From Euglena gracilis (Eukaryota; Euglenida; Euglenophyceae; Euglenales), in the NCBI GenBank assembly GCA_039621445.1, contig CP154955.1, positions 19,572,691 through 19,636,690 of the forward strand: DNA of 64,000 nt, read 5' to 3'. This document shows positions 35,301 through 43,114 of this stretch, one piece after another (the stretch's first letter is position 1; every line of letters begins with the position of its first letter). Below the pieces are notes generated by a model that saw nothing but the letters and a program-made list of their open reading frames with translations, made no database searches and had not been told where the DNA came from. Made by a program: the position numbers and the translations under genes.

Positions 35301-38300
35301 TGTTTTCGAGCACAGGGAGGGGGAGGAGTTCCAACAACTGCCTCATCAATTTGGGATGCTATTGGAACGTTTCGGGGCAGGTGATGTTAAGCCTGAAACG
35401 ATACCCTGAACTTTGACTTTGTGAGAAATATATGGTTGGTGTGTGCATTTGCACAAATGGTCGGTGCGCACAAATGCACACACCAACCATTTGTGCAAAC
35501 GCATGAACGGGCAACACGTGCAAGCTGAAATGGGTGTGTTTGTGAATTGCAAGTGGTTGGTGCGCGCAAAGGCGCAAACAGACTGTCTGGTCGGTTTTGC
35601 GCATCTGCACAAACCAACCACGTGTGCAACTTCACACATCCTGCAGCGATCCTGCAACGACCCCGGGCGATCCAGCTCCCCCCCCAGATCAAAACTCTGG
35701 CTCAAAGCTTGCTCCTTGCCCCAAGTACGCCGCGCTGTCCCCGACCACGCGACCGTTCCTGCTGTGGGTGGAGTGCAGCCCGCCCCCAGGGCCCGTTATT
35801 TCGATTTCCCTCGTGTGGAACGGTGGAGGTGGTCGCCCACAGGGGGCAACCTGGCTGTTCAAACCAGAGATTTTTTGAAGTTTCGTGACCCGGGGGGGTT
35901 CCAGCCATACCATTACTTAAAACCTCTCCCACCCCACCTCCGCCCCCACCCCCCCGGGGGGTGACTAGTTTTTTCAGAGTGACTGACTGGTTTTCTGGCC
36001 GAGAGCCCCCCCCCCCCGGGGGTGGGGTGGGCCCAAAAATGAAAAAGTGGCTGGCCTGGTGACAAAGGCGCCAGAAATTTTTCAGAATTTTTTGAGACTT
36101 TTTGGCAAACGTTCTTTGCCTCTTCCTCACAACAACCCGAAGAAGAAAAGCTTGCCACTCGAGAACCTCCATCATGTGCTCGGATCCGAGATGCAGTTCT
36201 CGAGGAGGTAAGATCCTCAAACTAGGCGAGGCCACGCATGAGAACATAAACCCCCCCAAATAATACCCAAATAATACCCCCCCCCAAATAATACCCCCCC
36301 AAATAATGCCCCCCTCTCGGGGTCCGACTTCGGCGACCAGGTTTATACCCCCCCCCCTGGTTTCGGGCCAAAGGCCCGGATTTTGACCTGAAAATGTAGG
36401 TAAAAATCACAGTCTCTGACAACAAATTGCGAAAAAAAAATCGATTTTTCTGGATCATCTGACCTCCAAAAAATGCTAAATTTCACAAGGAAATACAAAA
36501 AATGACCCCAAAGGGGAGTTTTGGTGCTATTTTGTACGGGACTTCAAAAAAATTTGAAAAAATTGGGGTGCTATTACCCCCCCCCAAATAACCCCCCCCC
36601 TCGGGCTGGGACTTCGGCAAATAATACCTCGGGGGGTATTAAACCCCCCAAATACAACCCCCCCCCCAAATACAAACCCCCCCAAATATAAAAACCCCCC
36701 TGAGGACCTTGAAATCCCCCCCGAATATAAAACCCCCCCTCCGGCGCGAAGCGCCGGAAGAAAAAAAATTCGACAAAATCTCTCCTGAAATTGTGATTTT
36801 TGGCAGATTTGGAGCAGTTTTTACCAAAAACATGTGAAAATTGCTCCTTCGCCCGAAAAGTAATAAATTTGGACCCCCCAAGGGTGGGCGCATTTGTGAA
36901 AAAGTGACTACTGGACCGCCAAGAAGTTGGTTTTTCCAACCGAATAAAAAACCCCCCAAATATAAAAAACCCGTGGGGGTCTTGAAATTTCCGTCCAAAT
37001 ATAAAACCGGGGGTTTTTGTATATTGGGGGGGGTTTATTTGGGGGGGTTCTCATTGCGTCACCATAGTGCATAAGCGCGTTCAAGAGTGGCCGATCCCCC
37101 CCACTCTTTAGCCCCAGGGGTTTAAAGTGACTGACCGGTTTTTTTTGGAAAAGTGACTGACTGGTTTTTTTCAGAGTGGAAAGTGACCCCTCTCCCCCCC
37201 CCCCGGGGTCGCTGAGCAATGGTATGGTCCCGGCGCCAAGCCCCCCCCCCCAGGGGGTCAGGCTGAGTGAGTGCACTGGCACGAAGCGCTGGAAAAAATT
37301 TTGGACCCCAAAACTGTCCCCCCAAAAGTGGGCCCTCCCGAGCCACCCCCCCCCCCGGCCCCAGCCCCCCCCCCCAGGGGGTGGGTGGGTTGGTCAGACC
37401 CCCTCCCCCCCAGTCTTCAAAATTCCAAACTGGGTTTCGAAAATGCTTCAAAAGGGGGTCTGACCAACCCACCCACCCCCTGGGGGGGGGGGGTGGTCAA
37501 ACCCCCCCCCCCCCAGGCTTAAAGATTCCAAACTGGGTTGTCCGCGCAATTGCCATATTGTCCGCACCACAGATTCATTTAACACTCGTGTGACCCCCCC
37601 CCCCCCCGGGCCCCGTGGGGTGGCAACCCTGGACCGGGGGGGGGGGGGGGGGGGGGTGGGGGGTGAGTGCGCCATGGGTCAGATTTTGGCCCGGCCAAAG
37701 GCCGGGCTGTAATTTTTCAGGGTTTTTGGCTGATTTTGGCTGTGTTTTGGATGAGTGGGTTGGTGGGTGGGTGGTTGGCCGGGGGGGGGGGGGTCGTGGG
37801 GGGGTGGGTTTTCAAAAGAAGTGGGTGGGCGGGTTTGGGCCAGGAGAATAGTGCCCCTCCCGGGATTCACGAAGTGAATCTATGGTCCGCACCACCACCC
37901 AGCCTCCCGTCAAACCAGGTTTGTGGTGGGCAGTCAGCTGTGGTTTTCCACACCGCCATCGGCCCTGCCCGCAGCATTTCAACGCGTCCGGCTCGGCCAA
38001 GGAGGACTTGGCGATGGGGCAATGGCGGCCCCATGTCCCCAGCCTCTGCTCCCCACCCAGGCGGCAGCCCTCTCCGGGCGCGGGGTTGGTCAAGCCTCGC
38101 CGGTTTTCGCAACGGCGCTCCAATGTGTAATGATGTCTTTTGTTGCTGTTGACCGAAATGACAGATGTACAACCATTGATTTTGTTGCAGTGAGTGCGGC
38201 GAGTGCTGTCTGCAGGACCCGACCCAACCAGGAGGTTTCTCTTTCCGACCCATTTTTTCCCTTCTTTTTTTCCCGTACTGATCCATGTTTTTAAAAGTCA

Positions 38301-41299
38301 TCTTCCAGGGAAACATTTTTGCTTATGCATTTCCCTGAAGAATCTTGAAAGTTTCAATGATACAATGATTTCCGAGGCTTGATTTGGCGAGGTATTGTTT
38401 GAAATTTGCAGCCTTATGCCTCCCAGTTCAGCAATCGACCCCAAAAAAAGAAGAAGAATTCCTTTTCGCCGAGAACCACGGGAATTATTCCCTTCAGGTT
38501 GCTCCCCCCCCTTGTCAAGCCACCACCCTCTTGTTCACACCCATCTTTTGGCAAAATAAGCACCCCATTCTCGCCCATTTTTTTGGCGGGGGAGTTGTGA
38601 TTGCACAAAACACACATGCTGGGAACTGAACTGTGGCATTTTTCTCGGGCTGCTTTGTCCGAAACAGAGGTTTATAAAGGTTGGAAAGTTGGTTGGTGGG
38701 CTCTGGGGGGGGGTCGAGTGGTTCCAGTGGGTTTTTTCTCTTTTTGTCTCAATTTTTTTGTCCGAGTGGGTTTTACCTCTATTATCGGTGCTTTGCTTTG
38801 CACCGAAAAAAATCACACAAGATTGACAAAAAGTGTTTTTCTTGGTCGCTTTCAAAATCGTCACCAAATGCGGGGATATTCATTGTGGCAGGGTACAAAA
38901 TGCGTGCGATCGTTGCACGCTGCCTTCATTGCTGCTTGCTGTGTGTCTGGCTTGTGGCTTGTGTCTGTCGTATTGTGTTTGAGGTTTTTGTGTGGGTGGG
39001 TGGATAGGTCGGTGGGTGGGTGTTGGAGGGGCGCACAGTGTTGGCTGCTTTCCCAAATCCCCAGCCGTTGGCTTTCCCGGGCTCAACAGGAGCGAGCTGT
39101 GACTGTGAACGCCCCAGCATTGTCCCCAACTGTCACCTTGGATCCTTGGACCCATGGACCCATGCTGGCATCGTTCATAAGGTGGATGTTTTGTCACAGA
39201 AAATGATGTCTACCCCCTCCCAGGGAATTGTCAGGGTATTTGGTTCTGTCCAACCTGTCATGGAAGTGGTCAAGGTCCCCGCCACTAAAAAGCTGTCAAA
39301 CGACATTGGCAGATTGGGGGAGGGGAGGTGCATGATTTTTGCTTCGTTTTTTTTTTTGCAACAGAAACCAAATTAGTCCCATCATACATTTCGTTCAACG
39401 CACACCACACCACGTTTTTGTTCTCCTTCTGCGTCCTCCCTGGCCCCCGCCTGGTGCCCCGTACGCGGACCCACTGGGGGCCCACCAGACGGATTTCAAG
39501 AACCGCTTCGCGGAGCAGCTGTGTGCCGCCCACGCCCAGGGCGGGCTGGCCCACCCCTGCCCCCCCCCCCTGGCCCAGGCCGCCCTGGCGGCAACGTGTC
39601 CGTGCTGCGGGTGGCGGCGGCGTCCATTTGGCAGTGGGACGCCCACCCAGACAGCCGCCCCAACTCCGAATGGCCGGGGGTTGGGCATTGATTCCGAAAT
39701 TTTCAGAGCACCGCACAAGAAGGGTGTGGCGCTTTGGGCAGGCGGTCACCCGAGAGCTTAGCAGGGCCCACGAAACTGCAGGTTTGCAGTCCAAGCAGTC
39801 AGTATTTGTCCGACCTGCATAGGCAGGGGTATTTCTGGGGGAGCCGTTTTTTAGGTCAAAATTTTCCTTCGGCGCCAAAAGAATTTTCTTTGAGCGGGTC
39901 CAACCTCCTGGGTGGGGGGGTCCGACCTCCCACCAGGCCTTCCCATAAAGCCCTGTTCATGGGACGTTGTCAGAATCCCTGGCACCGGCCTGTGTCAGGT
40001 CAAAATCTGTTGAATTTGATTTGGATTGAAAAGGCATCTTTTTTTTCCAGAGCAGTTCCCAGATCCCGCTCTGGGAACTCCTGGGGTCCGTACTACCGTT
40101 GCCAGTCCTCAGAGGTTGGAAACTTTTTGGGGAAATTTCTGAAGGGAATTTCGAGAGGATTTTCCCAACTAGAATGAAGCGCAGGTTGATGAAAACCGCT
40201 CCGCAATGGTGCCACGCCTTCGCCGTGGATGTGGTGCGCCCGCACATACAATGGGCTGGAAGAAGAATTTCCGAAGGAACAGTTTCGGGAGGGGGAAGGG
40301 TCAAAAAGACCTGGACAGGGGAGGACCTGCACCATCCCCTCCCCCACGACCACAGTCCATTGTCGCTGTTCTTTTTTAAAGACAGAATTCAAAAAAGCGT
40401 TTTTATTTTTTGATGGCTTCCGGGAACAAGACCAACCAATTGGAAAGACAGCAAAAGTTTCAGAAAGTCTTCGGGGAAAAAAGTCAGTTTCGAACGTTCT
40501 TCAGCGAAGAAAATTTCATGGACAATGGCCCAAAGGGCCTGCCATCACCCAAATAAGGGGGGGGGGGTGCCATGACCTCCGCAGGGCGGCAAGGCGGTAA
40601 TGCCTTTTTGTTTTGAAAGCCGCAAAAAGGCCAGTGAGCCGGTTGAAAAAAGAAACCCCAGAAATTCTTTTTAGACACATTCCCGAAAGGGGCAAGAAGA
40701 AGAATTGAACAAGAAGAAGAAGCTCCCAGATGTGGAAATCTGCTTTGTAGAAATCTTTAGTTTGCCCCATTTCATTGAGCAGCCTCGATTTTGGCCAACA
40801 TTTTTGGCATATACGCTTGGGAACCATTCCTTGAGCATCGTGAAGGGTTGGTTTCAGGCTTCTTTTTAAGTCACCTGACCCCCCCCCCCCCCCAGGGGGG
40901 GGTGGGGAACGGTGGGGTGGTACGGGCCGGACCCCCCGGGGGGGGGGGGGGGGGGGGTCCCGCGCCGGAGGCGCTGGGTATACCTTTTCGGCGCGAAGCA
41001 CCGCAAATTTTTGAAAATTGCCTTTAACGGGCCCGATTTTGGGGGGGCCCCCGCCCCCCCCCCCCCCCGGGGGGGTCCCGCGCCACCCTGGGTGGGTGGA
41101 GGGGGACCCCCCCCTCCCCCCCCGGGGGTCTTAAAAAGAAGCCTGGTTGGTTTGTCCTGGTTGGGCTGCCTGTCACCACGTGGGATTGCAGTTCGTCGAC
41201 CGGAAGTACACCTATGACTGCACGCATTTCTGCCAGCCCAGCGGCGTGTTTTTCCACTGGCGGGAACTCCTCCTCAACGCGCTCTCCGTCCTCCCATAG
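23183..41299 (+). CDS. PC-esterase family protein (Cas1p/TBL-like), multi-exon gene
   Basis: About fourteen exons joined at short direct repeats give roughly 384 residues with TAG at 41297. The last 268 residues follow the PC-esterase order: RPGRWANGSY; an AGRHLFFCCDSDGQ block at the GDS position; FRSHELDHKAHGRAL; a DVLNFGLHFN strand; PFLLWVECSPQHFNASG; NRFAEQL; VSVLRVAAASIWQWDAHPD; and DCTHFCQPSG with a DxxH pair and an HWRELLLNAL helix. This family acetylates or deacetylates sugars, usually in the Golgi. The second residue of the GDS block reads CDSD instead of GDS, so activity needs care. The first 115 residues are not recognised. Introns run from 38 bp to 3 kb and contain a Tc1-like element and a dead LINE. 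Exons at 18.4-19.7 kb may be its 5' end. Confidence 0.8.
23310..23693. mobile_element. Intron formed by inverted-repeat element (family B)
   Basis: The whole interval between the two CCTTCGACA repeats looks like one element. Its ends are imperfect inverted repeats (AGGCTGAATTTTA at left; complement of AGGCTGATATTGA at right). The inside has G-runs, an AAGTGCTT block, CTTTGGCGCCGAAG, GCCCATTTTGGGCACTTTTT and GGCCCATGACCAGG. A relative lies at about 29838-30125, and the inner block alone recurs at 3765-3975. Confidence 0.75.
23703..23923 (+). CDS. PC-esterase gene, upstream exon 2
   Basis: Reads KCLGHFLLERACWEECCHL, then VLIELMAPAAVLGHHPSD, TLPRMLLGIPLSALNVTAP and SLPWCMPPPW. One open frame of 74 codons. 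The exit GTGG (23920-23923 with 26946-26949) is tentative; it puts PWC...RSVADISVERPGRW together, similar to the cysteine and GRW region that opens PC-esterase domains. Confidence 0.58.
24257..25381. repeat. Imperfect ~0.5-kb direct duplication
   Basis: Copy one about 24257-24697, copy two about 24839-25381, offset near 683 bp in the right half. Shared landmarks include ACGGCTCTGAAGCCGCTT, the CGAGCCCCCTCGGTTGCCC stretch, GCAGCCGAGGA, and a final GCAAGGTGGA. Copy two has an extra 100 bp. Both belong to the decayed LINE region. Confidence 0.75.
24700..26275 (+). pseudogene. Decayed LINE-type reverse transcriptase
   Basis: Fragments in different frames follow reverse-transcriptase order. KNAFNTLGRTAIL lies at 24713-24751; YNCLRFASGAPSR at 24781-24819; EPVAFAVGLQTLAETINRN at about 25717-25775; GVLVGDLAALHQCLNFLRQ then EGERTGVQLDKC at about 26178-26270. 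These resemble the palm motifs of LINE-like elements (NAFN; PLxFAxxL; DGVLVG). Frames shift between pieces. Between AELWCCL and GVLVGD, where YLDD should be, sits a 380-bp insertion, so the catalytic box is absent. Lies in a PC-esterase intron. Confidence 0.65.
25833..26172. repeat. 207-bp tandem duplication inside the dead LINE
   Basis: Copy one 25833-25965 and copy two 26040-26172 are nearly identical over 133 bp (start TCATTTTTGGCCC, end GCGGAGACCCC), period 207 bp. They occupy the position of the missing YLDD motif. Confidence 0.9.
26340..26460. repeat. Word block shared with 21720-21900
   Basis: Contains GGCCCCCCTCCTCCTTGCAT, CAAACTT, GCCCCCCT, a GGCCTTTTGCNNATGGC stretch and AACATG(T/C)AAA. 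The same words in the same order are at 21757-21870. Confidence 0.7.
26950..27017 (+). CDS. PC-esterase gene, exon with GRW motif
   Basis: Reads PRSVADISVERPGRWANGSY then AHP. PGRW followed by a small aromatic-containing turn opens the PC-esterase domain in many members. Exit repeat CACCC (27013-27017 with 28782-28786), in frame. Confidence 0.75.
27560..28200. repeat. C/G-run element (word AAACCGACCC) enclosing a TTAGG-type degenerate array
   Basis: Left side repeats AAACCGACCC with C-runs (27575-27620); right side repeats CTAAACCGACCC then its complement GGGTCGGTTTAAATGGGGGG at 28175-28200. Between them, 27735-28030 is an array of about 20-bp units such as CCAAAATTAGGCATTTGC. The word CCGTCACGCCGTCGGCCAGC near 28076 recurs inverted at 49480-49555. 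Confidence 0.7.
28787..28878 (+). CDS. PC-esterase gene, exon before the GDS-type block
   Basis: Reads EVWQRAYEAEHRHFVPD, then ACAFRQYSPAARA. The cysteine followed by a hydrophobic turn matches the region just upstream of block I in the family. Exit repeat GGGCCC (28873-28878 with 28911-28916) removes 38 bp and corrects an otherwise fatal frame change. Confidence 0.8.
28879..28916 (+). other. 38-bp mini-intron bounded by GGGCCC
   Basis: Without its removal the reading frame is wrong for the next block (LHRTFLQAIAGRHLFF). With removal at the 6-bp repeats the two halves join in frame. It has no GT start or AG end at any position allowed by the repeat. A plain frameshift in a pseudogene is the alternative. 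Confidence 0.7.
28917..28983 (+). CDS. PC-esterase gene, exon with GDS-like block
   Basis: Reads LHRTFLQAIAGRHLFFCC, then DSDGQ across the join. In the family this block is normally a hydrophobic strand followed by GDS; here C-D-S-D. Exit shares only GCA (28981-28983 with 29386-29388). Confidence 0.75.
29389..29475 (+). CDS. PC-esterase gene, exon after block I
   Basis: Reads QFFVAVVCSLHGTTAAS (first residue across the join), then YRIKWGPGCYHLR. Exit repeat TCCG (29472-29475 with 32204-32207), in frame. A GTGAGT just after the exon would be an ordinary donor, but no AG acceptor gives the family sequence on the other side. Confidence 0.75.
29838..30125. mobile_element. Family B element, copy inside PC-esterase intron
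   Basis: Begins GCTGAGTTTTAAGGC and ends GGTCGAGTATTGCCTGCTG, the same end pattern as the intron element at 23310-23693. The inner block has CACTTCTGGCGCCAAAGG, CGCC, GCCCATTTTTGGACACTTTT and GGCCCACGACCAGG. Confidence 0.7.
30126..32207. other. Remainder of PC-esterase intron, no exon used
   Basis: A GC-rich island at 30300-30420 reads plausibly on the minus strand (EAVAALRWQWWPDFTGHVS) but does not fit the PC-esterase order and has no partner. A foldback with GGGGGAATTGATATC at 31053 and its complement at 31162 encloses repeated TTCCGCAATTT units. C-runs lie near 31420-31445. Confidence 0.5.
32208..32265 (+). CDS. PC-esterase gene, exon with SHELDHKAHGRAL
   Basis: Reads NCRAFRSHELDHKAHGRAL, a stretch I associate with members of this family from algae and fungi-like protists. 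The join to the next exon shares only one base (G), removing about 83 bp of G-rich DNA, so this boundary is uncertain. Confidence 0.72.
32349..32393 (+). CDS. PC-esterase gene, exon DYFEKGNLRSPRDVL
   Basis: Fifteen codons. Exit repeat TCCTG (32389-32393 with 33279-33283) creates RDVLNFGLHFN, the hydrophobic strand and GLH motif of the family. Confidence 0.75.
33284..33349 (+). CDS. PC-esterase gene, exon NFGLHFNN
   Basis: Reads NFGLHFNNPDVYRTLL, then QNFVGA. Exit repeat CGCC (33346-33349 with 35728-35731), in frame. The 2.4-kb intron that follows carries a Tc1-like element. Confidence 0.8.
33808..35164 (+). mobile_element. Tc1/mariner-like transposon, 1357 bp
   Basis: Inverted ends start CAGTCCGGATCAAAAA and end with the complement, then a second inner inverted word CATACCCC. 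Flanked by TA on both sides (33806-33807 and 35165-35166), the standard target duplication. Encodes a damaged transposase. It inserted into a PC-esterase intron on the same strand. Confidence 0.95.
33923..34975 (+). pseudogene. Tc1-like DDE transposase, broken
   Basis: ATG at 33923 opens MAPKCKQEAQMKRFEYSKRR and a helix-turn-helix region (ELILNLRAVGKTYGEIG; ATIQSVIKRFKGR). The frame is stopped at 34181. Later pieces in other frames carry VVQWSKVIFSDEKIF (first catalytic aspartate), GVMVWASPP, RFQQDGAAVHTSRATKAW (second aspartate) and WPANSPDMNPIEHVW (glutamate, DD34E type). All three catalytic residues survive, but in-frame stops and frame shifts separate them, so no product is expected. Confidence 0.9.
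35732..35783 (+). CDS. PC-esterase gene, exon LLWVECSP
   Basis: Reads ALSPTTRPFLLWVECSP. LLWVExSPQHF is a family hallmark, completed across the join. Exit repeat GCCCGC (35778-35783 with 37967-37972). CAG lies at +4 to +6 after it and CTG at -8 to -6 at the far end; CAGGGCC can pair with GGCCCTG. Confidence 0.85.
35906..37226. mobile_element. Large CATACCATT-bounded foldback with nested C/G-run elements
   Basis: Outer ends CATACCATTACTTA and AGCAATGGTATG. Near both ends are GTGACTGACTGGTTTT words. The centre is filled by two other C/G-run families: AAATAATACCCCCC (36240-36640) and AAATATAAAACCCCC (36645-37050), the latter with CCGGCGCGAAGCGCCGG at 36741-36757. Lies in a PC-esterase intron. 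Confidence 0.65.
37227..37966. other. C/G-run DNA in PC-esterase intron
   Basis: Long C-runs and G-runs around GGGTGGGTTGGTCAGACCCC and its inverse (37378-37475), then unstructured G-rich DNA. No gene. Confidence 0.6.
37973..38019 (+). CDS. PC-esterase gene, exon QHFNASGSAKEDLAMG
   Basis: Completes SPQHFNASG. Exit repeat TGGGG (38015-38019 with 39475-39479), in frame. Confidence 0.82.
39480..39544 (+). CDS. PC-esterase gene, exon NRFAEQL
   Basis: Reads AHQTDFKNRFAEQLCAAHAQ, then GG. Exit repeat GGCGG (39540-39544 with 39587-39591). Confidence 0.8.
39545..39591 (+). other. 47-bp mini-intron bounded by GGCGG
   Basis: Carries a C-run in the middle and near-complementary ends: GGGCGGGCTGGCCCA on the left, and the right end reversed reads GGGCGGCCTGGGCCA (13 of 15 positions). 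Removing it changes the frame so that the next exon reads VSVLRVAAASIWQWDAHPD. Confidence 0.75.
39592..39652 (+). CDS. PC-esterase gene, exon VSVLRVAAASIWQWDAHPD
   Basis: The strand plus DAHPD segment is a recognised feature before the final DxxH block. The exit is uncertain: GAC (39650-39652 with 41198-41200) gives WDAHPDRKYTYDCTHFC; the 5-bp repeat GCAGT (39631-39635 with 41188-41192) gives a shorter in-frame product lacking DAHPD. Confidence 0.78.
40860..41145. repeat. Extreme C-run/G-run block
   Basis: Homopolymers of C and G up to more than 20 bases, with GTCCCGCGCC twice and GGCGCGAAGC at about 40990. Just before the last PC-esterase exon. Confidence 0.85.
41201..41299 (+). CDS. PC-esterase gene, terminal exon with DCTH
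   Basis: Reads RKYTYDCTHF, then CQPSGVFFHWRELLLNAL and SVLP with TAG at 41297-41299. D-C-T-H is the DxxH catalytic pair of PC-esterases; the following CxPxG and HW helix are also typical. Confidence 0.88.
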   Translation, partial: RKYTYDCTHFCQPSGVFFHWRELLLNALSVLP

Positions 41300-43114
41300 C
41301 TGAATTGAGCAAAGCAAATGTATAGTCTGTTGGATGCGCCAGCATTGAACCTGTCTTGGTTATGAAATGATGAACAATATCACCTTGTTGCATTTCATTT
41401 GCTGTCCCATTGCTTCTTTTGCTCTGCAAAATGAGAATTTCTGAAATACATCGGACACTGAATCTGGCTGCATAGAGGGTGGGGGCTGCTGGCTGGAAAA
41501 GCGTTGCCAGCTGGTTGGACCCCCACTGTCTAGTTTGGGGGTAGGGTGTGGTACTTTGGCCTGGCGTGGCTTTTGGAGGAATGTCGCGGGTGGGAAAAGG
41601 GAGGGAAAAATTGGAAAAAGGCGTCCAAATGGCAAAAATGAATGGAACAGTGGCAAATCCAAAACCAAAATAGCCAACGCGCCCTTTTCGACATTTTTTT
41701 TGCGCGAAAAAAGGCACCCGCTGAAATTTTGTAAACCCCCCCCAAATATAAAACCCCCCGGTTTTATATTTTTACGAAAATTCATGACCCATGGGTTTAA
41801 TATTTGGTCGGGAACATAAACCTCCTTGCTGGATCCGGATAGTCACTTTTCGGTCCGAAATCAAAAATACGCCCACTTCTGGGGTTCAAAAATTTCACTT
41901 ATCGGGCGAAGGAGCAATTTTCACACGTTTTTGGCAAAAATTTTCTCCCAAATTTGCCACAGAAAAAATCAAAATTTCAGGAGACATCTTTTTGTCGAAA
42001 TTTTTTCCTTCCGGCGCTTCACGCCGGAGGGGGGGATTATATTCGGGGGAGATTTTATATTTGGGGGGTTTATTTTGCGGGATGGGGGTCCGGTTGGGGG
42101 GCGAGGACCCCCCAGGGTCCTTGAGAAATTACCCCGGCCGCGGGCGCAAAAATCTCAGCACCACTCGCGTAAAATTCTGAGCACCACTCGTGAATTTTTT
42201 TTTGTTAGCAGCAGCGCTCTTGGGTTTCCGATTGCCCGAGGTGCCGCCCCTCCGAAGATACTTACCCCAAAATCGGCCTTGCCAGAAAGGGGCTCCGCCC
42301 CATGAGGCACCGAAGCGCAAAGACCTGGCCCTCATTGAGGTTGAAATTTTTTTTACCTTCGCCAGATTACAGGAATTTCACCGCGTCCTCCCGCCGGTTT
42401 TCCGCGAGTGGGTGAAAAATTTGTGCTCACAAAAACGAGGAGCTGCGTCTCGCACTCCCTCGAGGCAAACCGACAAGGGAGGAAGGGACACCGAGGGCGA
42501 AGCACAAAGACATTGCGAGTGTGTCCCAAAAAAAAAGCCCTCCGACCCCGCAAAAGCGTTACGACATTCAAAACACGAGCCTTTTGCCCCACAGTTCGAA
42601 ATCCTTCTGTTTTTCATTTCCCTCTCCGTACGTAATTGCTCATTTTTGCTATTTACAAACCCGGTTACGACACAGTCCCTCACAGGCACCAAGAAAGTAA
42701 AGTACCCCCACACTAAGAACCCAAAACCATTGTTCGGCGACCCCTAGGGTGGTCTCCACTGCAAAAAAAAAAGTCACTCAGTCACTTTTTCCGAAAAAAA
42801 CCAGTTAGTGGCCGCGGGTGGATCGGCACTCTTCAGAAGACTGTAACGAAAATGTGCCAAAACGTCTCAAAAAATCCAAAAAATTTTCGGCTCCAGGCTG
42901 GTCACTTCTTCATTTTCAGGCCCACCCCACCCCGGGGGAGCTTGGGGGATCCAGCAGAGCACTCTGACCTCTCGTCCTCCTAACTGAAAACCCCTGGTGG
43001 GGGCACCATCTTCAGCACTACAAGTTCAAACGTGTTCACAGAGGGGAAAAGTTTAACCCCACACACAAAAGGCAGATAAAACTGAGTGTCCAAGACCAAA
43101 ATCAGTCCCCCAGT
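41300..43114. other. Intergenic, C/G-run elements
   Basis: A C/G-run element with the word AAATATAAAACCCCC runs from 41735 to about 42075 and holds CCGGCGCTTCACGCCGG at 42011. A stretch at 42745-42960 is an inverted relative of the CATACCATT family interior (CAGTCACTTTTT, CCAGTTAGTGGCC, GGCCCACCCCACCCC). No gene was found between the PC-esterase stop and RPS9. Confidence 0.55.

Noticed and set aside
35438-35650. Repeated TTGCACAAATGGTTGGTG words as a tRNA or small RNA
   Set aside because: They form short inverted word repeats, with no tRNA T-loop or cloverleaf.
42190-42747. 185-codon plus-strand frame near RPS9
   Set aside because: Composition is uneven, all three frames are similarly open, and no motif is seen.
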